Positions 57,055 through 64,000 of a stretch of DNA of 64,000 nucleotides are shown piece by piece; position 1 is the first letter of the stretch; each line of letters opens with the position of its first letter. The stretch comes from Thermoguttaceae bacterium (lineage in GTDB: Bacteria; Planctomycetota; Planctomycetia; Pirellulales; Thermoguttaceae). A program made the position numbers and the translations under genes. A model generated the notes under the pieces. The model saw only the letters and a list, made by a program, of their open reading frames with translations. It was not told the DNA's origin and ran no database searches. The stretch is from the NCBI GenBank assembly GCA_017408405.1, contig JAFQUP010000096.1, positions 1-64,000 of the forward strand, in the 5' to 3' direction.

Positions 57055-57178
57055 TTTTCGCTTCCTTTCAGGTTGGATTTTCAGAGTGATAAAATCTGGC
57101 AGGTTTCAGGCAGCTTCCCGACACCTTTGAAATTCAAAACGCTCTAATTTTTTCTCATTGAAAAGCAGTTCCAGGTGC

Positions 57179-57997
57179 TTATTTATCAATGAGCTGAACT
57201 TTCATCTGATTAGTCATACTTGAATTAAATTTCGCCGCTTTCCGGTCATCAGGCGCCAAAAGCTGGCAGTAAAGCAAATATTCAATACTGCGGTTAAGAT
57301 AACGAACAGAACCATCCGCGAAAGCGGTATTGAACCCATGCTGAGGATGATAGCTGGACGGATAGGCATCCGTAGTGCGACTTTTCGCCCAAAGTACTCC
57401 ATACTGATTACGATTTGTCGTTTTCCAGTTCGTCGCGTTAAGGTTTTCGGTGAAAAAAACCGTATACGAGGCTCCATCCTTCATTTTTGCTGTCATTGAC
57501 TTCTTACTGGTACTGGGAACAAACGCCCCAAGATGAAGAGCCATCACGCCGTTTCCGTCGTTCTCCTGACCGGAATATCCACAGTTCGCGACATAGGTCA
57601 TCCCGGCCTCCTGCTTCTTCTTTTCCGGCTGATCCGGACAAATCAGTTCCGTAAGCGTCACGTAACGAGTGTCGTTTTTCCCCTGTTCCCAAACCGTCCA
57701 GAGCGCGGACTGGCCAATATGAGGCAGAATCGGAATAACCCAGCACCCTTTCGTATTGGAGTAAGTATTCATATGAAACGGCAAATATCCCATTGTCGTC
57801 TCAAAAGACTTTGCCGCTGTCGTGATTTGCTTTTGATTATTCAGACAGGTCGTCTGACGCGCCGAAGAACGCACCGCCTGAACCGCCGGAATGGTCAATC
57901 CTACCAAAACGCCAATGATGGCGATGACAACAAGAAGTTCAACCAGAGTAAATCCCTCCACCCGACTGCTGAAAATAAGCGTTTTGTTTCTCTTCAT
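57179..57997 (-). CDS. DUF1559 prepilin-like protein
   Basis: 272 residues. Type IV prepilin-like leader with cleavage at G15-F16 and Glu at mature position 5 ([15 protein letters not shown]), then the DUF1559 (SBP_bac_10) domain ending in the H-x9-DG signature ([16 protein letters not shown]). This expanded family is typical of Planctomycetes and Verrucomicrobia; members are exported by a type II/IV pilus-like system and their role is unclear. AGGAA precedes the ATG. Divergent from a second member at 58381. Confidence 0.92.
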   Translation of the reverse strand: MKRNKTLIFSSRVEGFTLVELLVVIAIIGVLVGLTIPAVQAVRSSARQTTCLNNQKQITTAAKSFETTMGYLPFHMNTYSNTKGCWVIPILPHIGQSALWTVWEQGKNDTRYVTLTELICPDQPEKKKQEAGMTYVANCGYSGQENDGNGVMALHLGAFVPSTSKKSMTAKMKDGASYTVFFTENLNATNWKTTNRNQYGVLWAKSRTTDAYPSSYHPQHGFNTAFADGSVRYLNRSIEYLLYCQLLAPDDRKAAKFNSSMTNQMKVQLIDK

Positions 57998-58380
57998 TTT
58001 TAATTTCCTGATTTTTGACTGGCGTGAAATACCCGATTTGCGCTCCAGGATCTTTCACTTTCGTTCCTGTGGAGGTTCCCCGCCCGCTCCCGGCCTCCCC
58101 GATTCAGCCAAAATTCGGAACGCGCGATAAACCTCATTTTTCTGTTACGTTCTATTTTGCACTAAATTTTCAAATAAATCCAGCCCTATCAGCAAAAAAA
58201 TTTAAATTTTTTCAAGAAAAATGGCCCATGGGGGCTGGAAATTTCCTAAAAATTCGGCAAAATAGAAGAATATGATTCCTTTGGGGATTTTTACGCCAAG
58301 CCAAAACAAACTTTTTGGAGAATCGCTGCGTAAAAGAATATGTTATCAATAAAACTGTTTTTTATGGAAAAGGGGAATTT
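57998..58380. other. Gene-less stretch between divergent DUF1559 genes
   Basis: About 380 bases that must hold promoters for both genes. A weak plus-strand match TTGGAG-N18-TATGTT lies near 58315-58344; nothing convincing on the minus strand. An A/T-rich stretch spans about 58140-58220. Confidence 0.4.
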
Positions 58381-59265
58381 ATGTCTGCCGGAAAAAAGAA
58401 TCGTCTTTCCACCCGCGGCGGATTCACGCTCGTGGAACTGCTTGTCGTTATCGCTATCATCGGCGTTTTGGTCGGACTCCTCATGCCCGCGATCGTGAAC
58501 GCGAGACTCACCGCCCTTCAGACTACGTGCGCGAATAATCAGCGCGAGTTGGCACAGGCCATTATCCTTTTCGACTCAAATAAAGATCGACTTCCATATG
58601 CCGGACGAAATGACCGTACTTATGGAAGCTGGTACGCACAGATCCTTGAGGAGCTCGGACGCGGAAAAGAAAGCGAGCAGATTATGACTGGTTCTTTTTC
58701 CACGCCTCCGGTAAAACAGTTCAAATGCCCGGTCAGTGACTCCCCAACAAAGGGCGGCAACTACATGGTGAACGTCGGGAATTTTGCGTTCGGCGCTCAA
58801 ACCAATACTACGAATCCCACAAAAGGGGTGCGCGGATCCGGTCTTTTTTTCTATTATTCCGGAAAAAACAACACCTATTCCAAATCATCCATCTCCAGCA
58901 TTAAAGACGGGGCAAGCCAAACGATTCTCCTTACGGAAAAGTGCTGGAAACGTGTTCCCGGCTACACCGGAGACATCAACACTGAATTCAGCCCGGCTGA
59001 CGATTGGGCCAATTGCGGAAACATCACAAATACCTACAAAAGATTCGGAATCAACTGGAATGGAAGCGGCATCGACACCTCGAAATTCAGTAATTACCCA
59101 ACGAGCCGCCACTCGCAGATTAATAATATCGCGTTTGCCGACGGAAGCGTAAGATCCATTAGTAAAGCGATTAAATACGAAACCTTCAAATCCCTCATGT
59201 GCCCAAGCGATTCCTGGGTCGGCCTGAACGTGAACCTTGGAAACGACCCCAACTTTAAAGAATAA
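58381..59265 (+). CDS. DUF1559 prepilin-like protein
   Basis: 294 residues from the ATG at 58381, with AAGGGG 6 nt upstream; a longer frame from TTG at 58315 has no ribosome site. Prepilin-like leader cleaved at G14-F15 ([15 protein letters not shown]), DUF1559 body, and the terminal signature [18 protein letters not shown] with histidine, nine residues and DG. It differs from its divergent neighbour through most of the body. Followed by a strong terminator. Confidence 0.92.
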   Translation: MSAGKKNRLSTRGGFTLVELLVVIAIIGVLVGLLMPAIVNARLTALQTTCANNQRELAQAIILFDSNKDRLPYAGRNDRTYGSWYAQILEELGRGKESEQIMTGSFSTPPVKQFKCPVSDSPTKGGNYMVNVGNFAFGAQTNTTNPTKGVRGSGLFFYYSGKNNTYSKSSISSIKDGASQTILLTEKCWKRVPGYTGDINTEFSPADDWANCGNITNTYKRFGINWNGSGIDTSKFSNYPTSRHSQINNIAFADGSVRSISKAIKYETFKSLMCPSDSWVGLNVNLGNDPNFKE

Positions 59266-59285
59266 TCATTTCAGTGTTTTCACTT

Positions 59286-59333
59286 TCCGGGTTCTTCACG
59301 CCAAATAAATGAAGAACCCGGATATTCTTTATT
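59286..59333 (+). terminator. Rho-independent terminator
   Basis: Perfect stem TCCGGGTTCTTCA/TGAAGAACCCGGA with an 11-nt loop, then TATTCTTTATT. It closes the DUF1559 gene. Confidence 0.75.
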
Positions 59334-59417
59334 AATGGAAAATTCCTCCCGCTTCCTTTTTTCCGCCAGCTTTCTCAAAAAACTTTCTCAAACGCGAGGC
59401 CGGAAACTCTGTTCAGC

Positions 59418-59648
59418 TTAAGAAAACGATTCCACACTCGTTAGATTCAAAACCGGAATTGGGCTTTTTCGCCGAAGCAGCTCCTGCGCTAATTGCTTAT
59501 GGTACCAGGTAGAAAGTGTGCCAATAAGACAAAGTTTACCGTCCATCATCTCTATTTTCAGACGGCGCAACTCCTGAACGGAGCAGCTGTTAAGCACATT
59601 GCGCAGCTGATTTTCAGTTTCACTGGAAAAGAATGTTGAATTTTTCAT
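59418..59648 (-). CDS. Small BON-like domain protein
   Basis: 76 residues from the ATG at 59648 (AAGGAAG upstream). One BON-type unit: a helix, then LKIEMMDGKLCLIGTLSTWYHKQLAQELL, then VLNLTSVE. In this family the pattern strand-G-strand-helix-strand binds lipids or surfaces; planctomycetes have many small versions with this KQLAQE helix. No signal peptide, so probably cytoplasmic. It is a single gene convergent with the DUF1559 gene. Role unknown. Confidence 0.7.
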   Translation of the reverse strand: MKNSTFFSSETENQLRNVLNSCSVQELRRLKIEMMDGKLCLIGTLSTWYHKQLAQELLRRKSPIPVLNLTSVESFS

Positions 59649-59845
59649 TTTTCTTCCTTTCTGTCGGGTATTCAAATTTTCTCTCACGAAAAGAACGATT
59701 TTCGCGCCATACTATTTTACCTGTCCTGCCTAATCTATTTGATATGTTTTCTCTTTTTCTCACGTTAAAATCTTAAAATTTCAGAATTTTTGGAAAAAAC
59801 ATTAAATTTTACCAGAAAAATCCACGCATTTGCCACTGCCGGGAA

Positions 59846-59873
59846 TAGACAAAATTTCAAAATGTGCTATATT
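59846..59873 (+). promoter_or_regulatory. Candidate promoter of glnN
   Basis: TAGACA, 16-nt spacer, TATATT, giving a leader of about 70 nt. No NtrC or sigma-54 type site was noticed. The rest of the 59649-59951 gap holds nothing else that I can identify. Confidence 0.45.
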
Positions 59874-59951
59874 TAAAATAGATTTTCTTGATTCGGCGTC
59901 TGTTCATTTCAGGCGCGGCACTTTTTCAGAAAGTTTGAGTCAAAAGAGACC

Positions 59952-62117
59952 ATGAACGCTCGTCAACACGCGATTGAATCCATCGGAACCCAGACTTCCC
60001 TGCGTCAGGGACTGGTTGACTACAGAACGTCCTCTCTGACGGACATTTACGCTTCCTGCGTCTTTACCGAGTCTGTTCAGAAAGAAAGACTGCCGGCTGA
60101 AATCTTTGATTCACTTCAGCAGACAATCAAATCAGGCGGCGGTCTCGATCCGGCAATCGCGCCAGCCATCGCCTCCGCCATGCGTGATTGGGCCATGGAA
60201 CGCGGCGCGACGCATTACTCGCACTGGTTCCAGCCTCTGACCGGCCAAACCGCGGAAAAACATGACAGTTTCCTCACTCCGTCCGGCCCCTTGAAAGCAA
60301 TCGCGAAATTCAGCGGCAACGAATTGATTCGCGGAGAATCGGACGCTTCAAGTTTCCCCTCCGGCGGTCTTCGGGCCACGTTTGAGGCTCGCGGATACAC
60401 CGCGTGGGATCCCTCAAGTCCCGCGTTCATTCTCGAAAACGCCAATGGCGCGACTCTCGTGATTCCCACGATGTTCGTCAGCTGGACAGGAGACTCACTC
60501 GATCAGAAAACGCCCATGCTCCGTTCCCTGGATGCCCTGAATCGACAGGCTCTTCGCGTACTGCGTCTTTTCGGAAATACCTCCGCGAACCGTGTCGAAT
60601 GCACTCTGGGCGTTGAACAGGAATACTTTCTCGTTGATCGCCAAATCGCGTTTCAGCGCCCCGACCTGCTCGTTTGCGGAAGAACTCTTTTTGGTGCGAA
60701 ACCCCTGAAAGGACAGGAACTTGAGGACAATTATTTCGGGGCAATCCCTGAACGCGTGCTGGCGTTCATGACGGAAGTCGAATTTGAGCTGATGAAACTG
60801 GGAGTCCCAATTAAAACGCGGCATAATGAAGCGGCTCCCGGTCAATTTGAGCTGGCCCCAACCTTTGAAACGACCAATCTCGCTCTCGACCACCAAATGC
60901 TCGTAATGCAGATTCTGCGCCAGGTCGCCCGGCGGCACGGTTTTCTCTGTCTGCTCCACGAAAAACCATTTGCCGGCGTAAACGGTTCTGGAAAGCACAA
61001 TAACTGGTCCATAGGAACTGATACCGGCGAAAATCTCCTCGAACCCGGAGCCACACCGGAAAGTAACGCCCAATATCTTCTCTTCTGCTCAGCGGTCTGT
61101 CGGGCAGTCCATAAATACGCGAAACTCCTCCGGCTTTCCGCCGCCTCACCCCAAAATGACTTTCGCCTCGGCGCGGCTGAAGCTCCGCCGGCAATCATGA
61201 GCGTTTACCTGGGAAAGGACCTGACTGACGTCCTGGAATTCATCGCGAACGGCTCCTCCGACGATTTCCACCACGACGACTCAATCCAATCTTCCATCGG
61301 ACTGCCGATTCTGCGTAAATTGAAACGCCATACCGGAGACCGAAACAGAACGAGTCCTTTCGCGTTTACCGGAAATAAATTTGAGTTTCGCGCTGTCGGT
61401 TCCAGTCAAAATTCCGCGGCCGCGGTCACGGTCATCAACACGATCGTTGCTGAAAGCCTGGACTATGCCGCGACGAATATCGAAGCGGGTTTGGCCGAGG
61501 GAAAAGACTTCAAAACCGTCGTTCATGATTTGCTGCGCGAAATGATCAATGAATTTCGTCCCATCCTTTTTAACGGCGATAACTATTCCATGGATTGGGT
61601 CGAAGAATCCGAGCAGCGCGGACTGCCCAATCTCAAAGATACGGTAGACTGTCTTCCCGTTCTGATGGAGCAGGAATCAATTGACCTTTTCGGAAAATAC
61701 GGCGTTTATTCTCAATCTGAACTTCACAGCAGACAGGAAATACTCGCTGAAAATTACTGTACGGTATGCAGTATCGAAGCTAATGCGATGCTCCGGATCG
61801 CCCAAACCATGATCCTCCCGGCAGTTCTTCGCCACAAGGCAAACATTTTTCCGGCACTGACGACCATCACTCAGCGTAAAATACTTCAGGAGCTGGATGA
61901 AAATCTTGACCTGCTCGTTCAAAGTATTTCAGAACTCAAAAAAAGACTGGCCGGAGTCAGACCTCAAATGGATGTCCTGGAAAAGGCGCAATACTATCGG
62001 GACGTGGTTCTCAAGGGAATGTACGCGCTGCGAGTTATCGCGGATTATCTTGAGACACTCACCGAAGACAGTATCTGGCCTTTACCAAACTATTTTGAAC
62101 TCCTTTCCATTCGATGA
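59952..62117 (+). CDS. glnN: Type III glutamine synthetase
   Basis: ATP-dependent glutamate-ammonia ligase of the large GSIII class, 721 residues, as expected. Landmarks: [11 protein letters not shown] and [18 protein letters not shown] in the N-terminal half, [10 protein letters not shown] (metal-binding glutamates), [22 protein letters not shown] and [21 protein letters not shown] lies before the ATG. GSIII is common in anaerobes and cyanobacteria. A single gene, with no ammonium transporter or PII gene next to it. Confidence 0.97.
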   Translation: MNARQHAIESIGTQTSLRQGLVDYRTSSLTDIYASCVFTESVQKERLPAEIFDSLQQTIKSGGGLDPAIAPAIASAMRDWAMERGATHYSHWFQPLTGQTAEKHDSFLTPSGPLKAIAKFSGNELIRGESDASSFPSGGLRATFEARGYTAWDPSSPAFILENANGATLVIPTMFVSWTGDSLDQKTPMLRSLDALNRQALRVLRLFGNTSANRVECTLGVEQEYFLVDRQIAFQRPDLLVCGRTLFGAKPLKGQELEDNYFGAIPERVLAFMTEVEFELMKLGVPIKTRHNEAAPGQFELAPTFETTNLALDHQMLVMQILRQVARRHGFLCLLHEKPFAGVNGSGKHNNWSIGTDTGENLLEPGATPESNAQYLLFCSAVCRAVHKYAKLLRLSAASPQNDFRLGAAEAPPAIMSVYLGKDLTDVLEFIANGSSDDFHHDDSIQSSIGLPILRKLKRHTGDRNRTSPFAFTGNKFEFRAVGSSQNSAAAVTVINTIVAESLDYAATNIEAGLAEGKDFKTVVHDLLREMINEFRPILFNGDNYSMDWVEESEQRGLPNLKDTVDCLPVLMEQESIDLFGKYGVYSQSELHSRQEILAENYCTVCSIEANAMLRIAQTMILPAVLRHKANIFPALTTITQRKILQELDENLDLLVQSISELKKRLAGVRPQMDVLEKAQYYRDVVLKGMYALRVIADYLETLTEDSIWPLPNYFELLSIR

Positions 62118-62283
62118 AACAGGAAAATTTCCTTTTTTAACCAGTTCAATGAATAAAGGTGAACCGCGAATGGAGGTGAATGCCTTTTCACAAATTTTTT
62201 CCTATTTTCCTTCAACTTTCACAAATTTACAAAAAATTTTGCCGATTTTATCAAAAATCCCGTAAAATTCACCTGCTTCCCCC

Positions 62284-62312
62284 TTGTCACAAACGCAGAA
62301 AAGTGAATAATA
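62284..62312 (+). promoter_or_regulatory. Promoter of the acidic/Arg-rich protein gene
   Basis: TTGTCA, 17-nt spacer, ATAATA, preceded directly by CCCCC. The leader is about 105 nt. The rest of the 62118-62425 gap is A/T-rich and shows no other feature. Confidence 0.55.
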
Positions 62313-62425
62313 GACAATTAGGATGAAATAGGAAAAAAGAAAAGTGCAGCAAACTGCAAAACATATTTTCGCCTGCTCCGGTTTGCCAGGCGTTTCAATT
62401 CAAAAACCCAACTGATTTTAATTTT

Positions 62426-64000
62426 ATGTCACAGAAAAAAAATAATTACTGGGATCAGATTTTTATGACTCCCGCGCAGGAAGAAGAATCTTCCCAAAAT
62501 GAAGAAAATGTCCTGGATTTCTCTGAAGCCACTCCGGATCAGAAACAGGAAAAGCAAATTCGTGAAATCTTCTTTTCTGAAGAAAATGGCCATGAGTTTT
62601 TAAAACCGGAAGAAACCGTTTCTTCAAATCTTCATGAGATGGAACCGAATGAAATGTTCGTTTGTCCAGTTTCGGAGGCTGAAGTAAACATGGAGACAAT
62701 TAATGCCTCTGCCGCTTCGGACACTTCAATGGGACTCAATGAGGAAATGGACGATTTCTTCTGTGGGTGGACGCAGACTACCAAAAACTACTCTCATTTT
62801 GGTCTTGAAGGAAAAGAGATTGATTTGACCGCCGAAACCCAGGAAGAAAATAAAATCGAAGAAGTTTCCGCGGAAATCAATGAAATAGAAGAGGCGAACG
62901 AAACAGAAGAAGTTTTTACTTCAGAAAATGACGATTCTCTCGAAAGAAGGGAAATTGACGCGGCAGATTCGGAACCAATCCCGATTCTGTCTGAGGACGG
63001 AACTCTTTGTCGTGTCCTGAATCGATACGAACATCCTTCAATGGGATTTGGTTTTGGGCTGCTGGACGAAGAAGATTCGCTCGATGTGGAAGCTGAAACT
63101 TCACAAATGGAAGAAGCGACTGCCTCCGCTGAAACTAAAGAGGAAGAAAGCACGCCGGATCAGGAAGCTGAAATTGAAGTTTCTCGCCCTGAAGGCTTGG
63201 ATACCTGGGACAGCCTGGCTTTTGAACTGGGATTGCCTGTTACCTTGCCGGAAACTGCGGAAAAAGAAAAAGTGAAGTCCGCTGCGGATATGGAAAAAAT
63301 CCAAAAGCAGGAAAAAAATGGCAATTTTGCCGCGGAAAAATCAGGCAGGGTCTCTTCTGTTGCCAATTTCACTTTAGAAAACGTCGAAAATCCGCCTCAA
63401 ATTGATTTGGATGACGATGATTTCGTCTCACCTGAGAACGTCTTTGCTGAAACTCAGGAAAAACCAGAAAAAACGGCAAAAGCAGAAAAAGTAGGAAAAG
63501 AAGGAAAGCCGGAACGTTCACGGCGTTCACGGCGTTCAAAACGCGGAACAAAAGAAGAAGCTGATGTTTCTGTTTTTGAGGAACACTCGGCGGAAACTCT
63601 TCCTTCCATTTCTGAAACTGAAAGTCAGTCGGAGGAATCCGTACCGCGTCGTCGAAGTCGACGCAGAAATCTTCAGGAAACCGTTGCCAGCGAAGAAAAA
63701 TCGGTTGCCATTGGCGGAATCATGGCAAGTGTTGTCGCGAGCAAAATGACAGAAACAGAAAAAACTCAATCCAAAACCGCGCGGCGGCGGGACACAGAAG
63801 AAATGCCCGCGGTTTCTACGCGCGGTGAACGTTCACGGCGTCAGCGCGTGATCGAGGAGGATCTGCTCTCTGAGCAAAATGAATTCTGCGTTTTGGAAGA
63901 AGATTCCTCATTTTCCTCTGATGATTTTGGCGCGGAGGAAATGGAGCAGCCGAACGGTGCCCGATCACGGCGTCGACGAAGGAATCAGCGTGAAAAATTG
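62426..64000 (+). CDS. Acidic, Arg/Ser-cluster protein of unknown function (3' end beyond window)
   Basis: Open for 525 codons from the ATG at 62426 to the last base, with no stop. Residues 1-350 are very rich in Glu and low in complexity, with two WD-type islands: YWDQIFMTPA at the start and LDTWDSLAFELGLPV near residue 260. From about 360 on, short basic clusters alternate with acidic stretches (ERSRRSRRSKRG, PRRRSRRRN, RGERSRRQR, ARSRRRRRNQ). The pattern recalls disordered RNA-binding tails such as those of RNase E, but no catalytic domain is present. No Shine-Dalgarno is seen. Proteins with a WDSLA-x-ELG motif recur in planctomycetes as hypotheticals, as far as I recall. Confidence 0.8.
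   Translation, partial: MSQKKNNYWDQIFMTPAQEEESSQNEENVLDFSEATPDQKQEKQIREIFFSEENGHEFLKPEETVSSNLHEMEPNEMFVCPVSEAEVNMETINASAASDTSMGLNEEMDDFFCGWTQTTKNYSHFGLEGKEIDLTAETQEENKIEEVSAEINEIEEANETEEVFTSENDDSLERREIDAADSEPIPILSEDGTLCRVLNRYEHPSMGFGFGLLDEEDSLDVEAETSQMEEATASAETKEEESTPDQEAEIEVSRPEGLDTWDSLAFELGLPVTLPETAEKEKVKSAADMEKIQKQEKNGNFAAEKSGRVSSVANFTLENVENPPQIDLDDDDFVSPENVFAETQEKPEKTAKAEKVGKEGKPERSRRSRRSKRGTKEEADVSVFEEHSAETLPSISETESQSEESVPRRRSRRRNLQETVASEEKSVAIGGIMASVVASKMTETEKTQSKTARRRDTEEMPAVSTRGERSRRQRVIEEDLLSEQNEFCVLEEDSSFSSDDFGAEEMEQPNGARSRRRRRNQREKL

Noticed and set aside
62490..62510. TTCCCAAAATG within the acidic gene, considered as a repeat end
   Set aside because: It is a short coding match with no partner arm.
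62794..63153. Serine-rich minus-strand ORF at the right end
   Set aside because: It is the complement of Glu codons (GAA to TTC/CTT and similar) in the acidic plus-strand gene, whose frame is open to the window end.

Overview
The window reads as a chromosomal segment of a member of the Planctomycetota, probably an anaerobic, animal-gut type lineage. The support is two prepilin-like DUF1559 proteins with the H-x9-DG ending, two secreted DUF1080 (3-keto-disaccharide hydrolase) proteins, several Gfo/Idh/MocA oxidoreductases including one with a signal peptide, a 2280-residue bacterial alpha-2-macroglobulin, an FHA-GAF-AAA-HTH sigma-54 activator, a type III glutamine synthetase, and a RACo-like corrinoid-activation protein. 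The assignment is inference from gene content. No phage, transposase or CRISPR array was seen.

Layout. 1-1752: 5'-truncated DUF6259-type glycosidase-like gene, visibly richer in G+C than the rest and apparently frameshifted near its left end; then tRNA-Ala(GGC) on the minus strand. 2117-6764 (-): likely operon of a secreted heparinase II/III-like lyase, a RACo-like ferredoxin-ASKHA protein and a ferredoxin-nitroreductase. 7354-11020 (+): CNNM/CorC membrane protein and a PAS-GAF-pseudoreceiver sensor. 11286-16670 (-): sbcD-sbcC. 16835-24345 (-): secreted esterase, hflX, cupin, a pair of helical-repeat proteins, Gfo/Idh/MocA oxidoreductase. 25098-35092 (+): alpha-2-macroglobulin and a D-lactate dehydrogenase-type FAD/Fe-S protein. 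35169-39220 (-): Ser/Thr kinase, hemC, comF. 39484-47009 (+): Gfo/Idh/MocA plus DUF1080, mfd, parvulin-type PPIase. 47300-57997 (-): groES, LarA-like protein, sigma-54 activator, then a sugar cluster (DUF1080, NagB-like, secreted Gfo/Idh/MocA with an ExbD-like tail, TIM-barrel isomerase) and a DUF1559 protein. 58381-64000: second DUF1559, a BON-like small protein (-), glnN, and an acidic/Arg-rich protein cut by the window end.

How it fits together. Much of the accessory content points to saccharide breakdown: a GH-like gene, a polysaccharide-lyase-like gene, an esterase, and two sets of oxidoreductase plus DUF1080 that match the 3-keto-glycoside route. The rest is housekeeping (repair, ribosome GTPase, heme, nitrogen).

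The most unusual signals are non-coding. One is a family of roughly 130-175 bp near-palindromic intergenic elements (at least five copies, several abutting stop codons). Another is a recurrent promoter form with a C-run directly before the -35 box (CCCCC-TTGAMA-N16/17-TATAAT), found at six genes. A third is a consensus promoter with operator-like repeats at 47759-47837 that faces no recognisable gene. At protein level the Gfo/Idh/MocA-ExbD fusion, an orphan LarA homologue and the start-to-end acidic/RS-rich protein deserve a second look.
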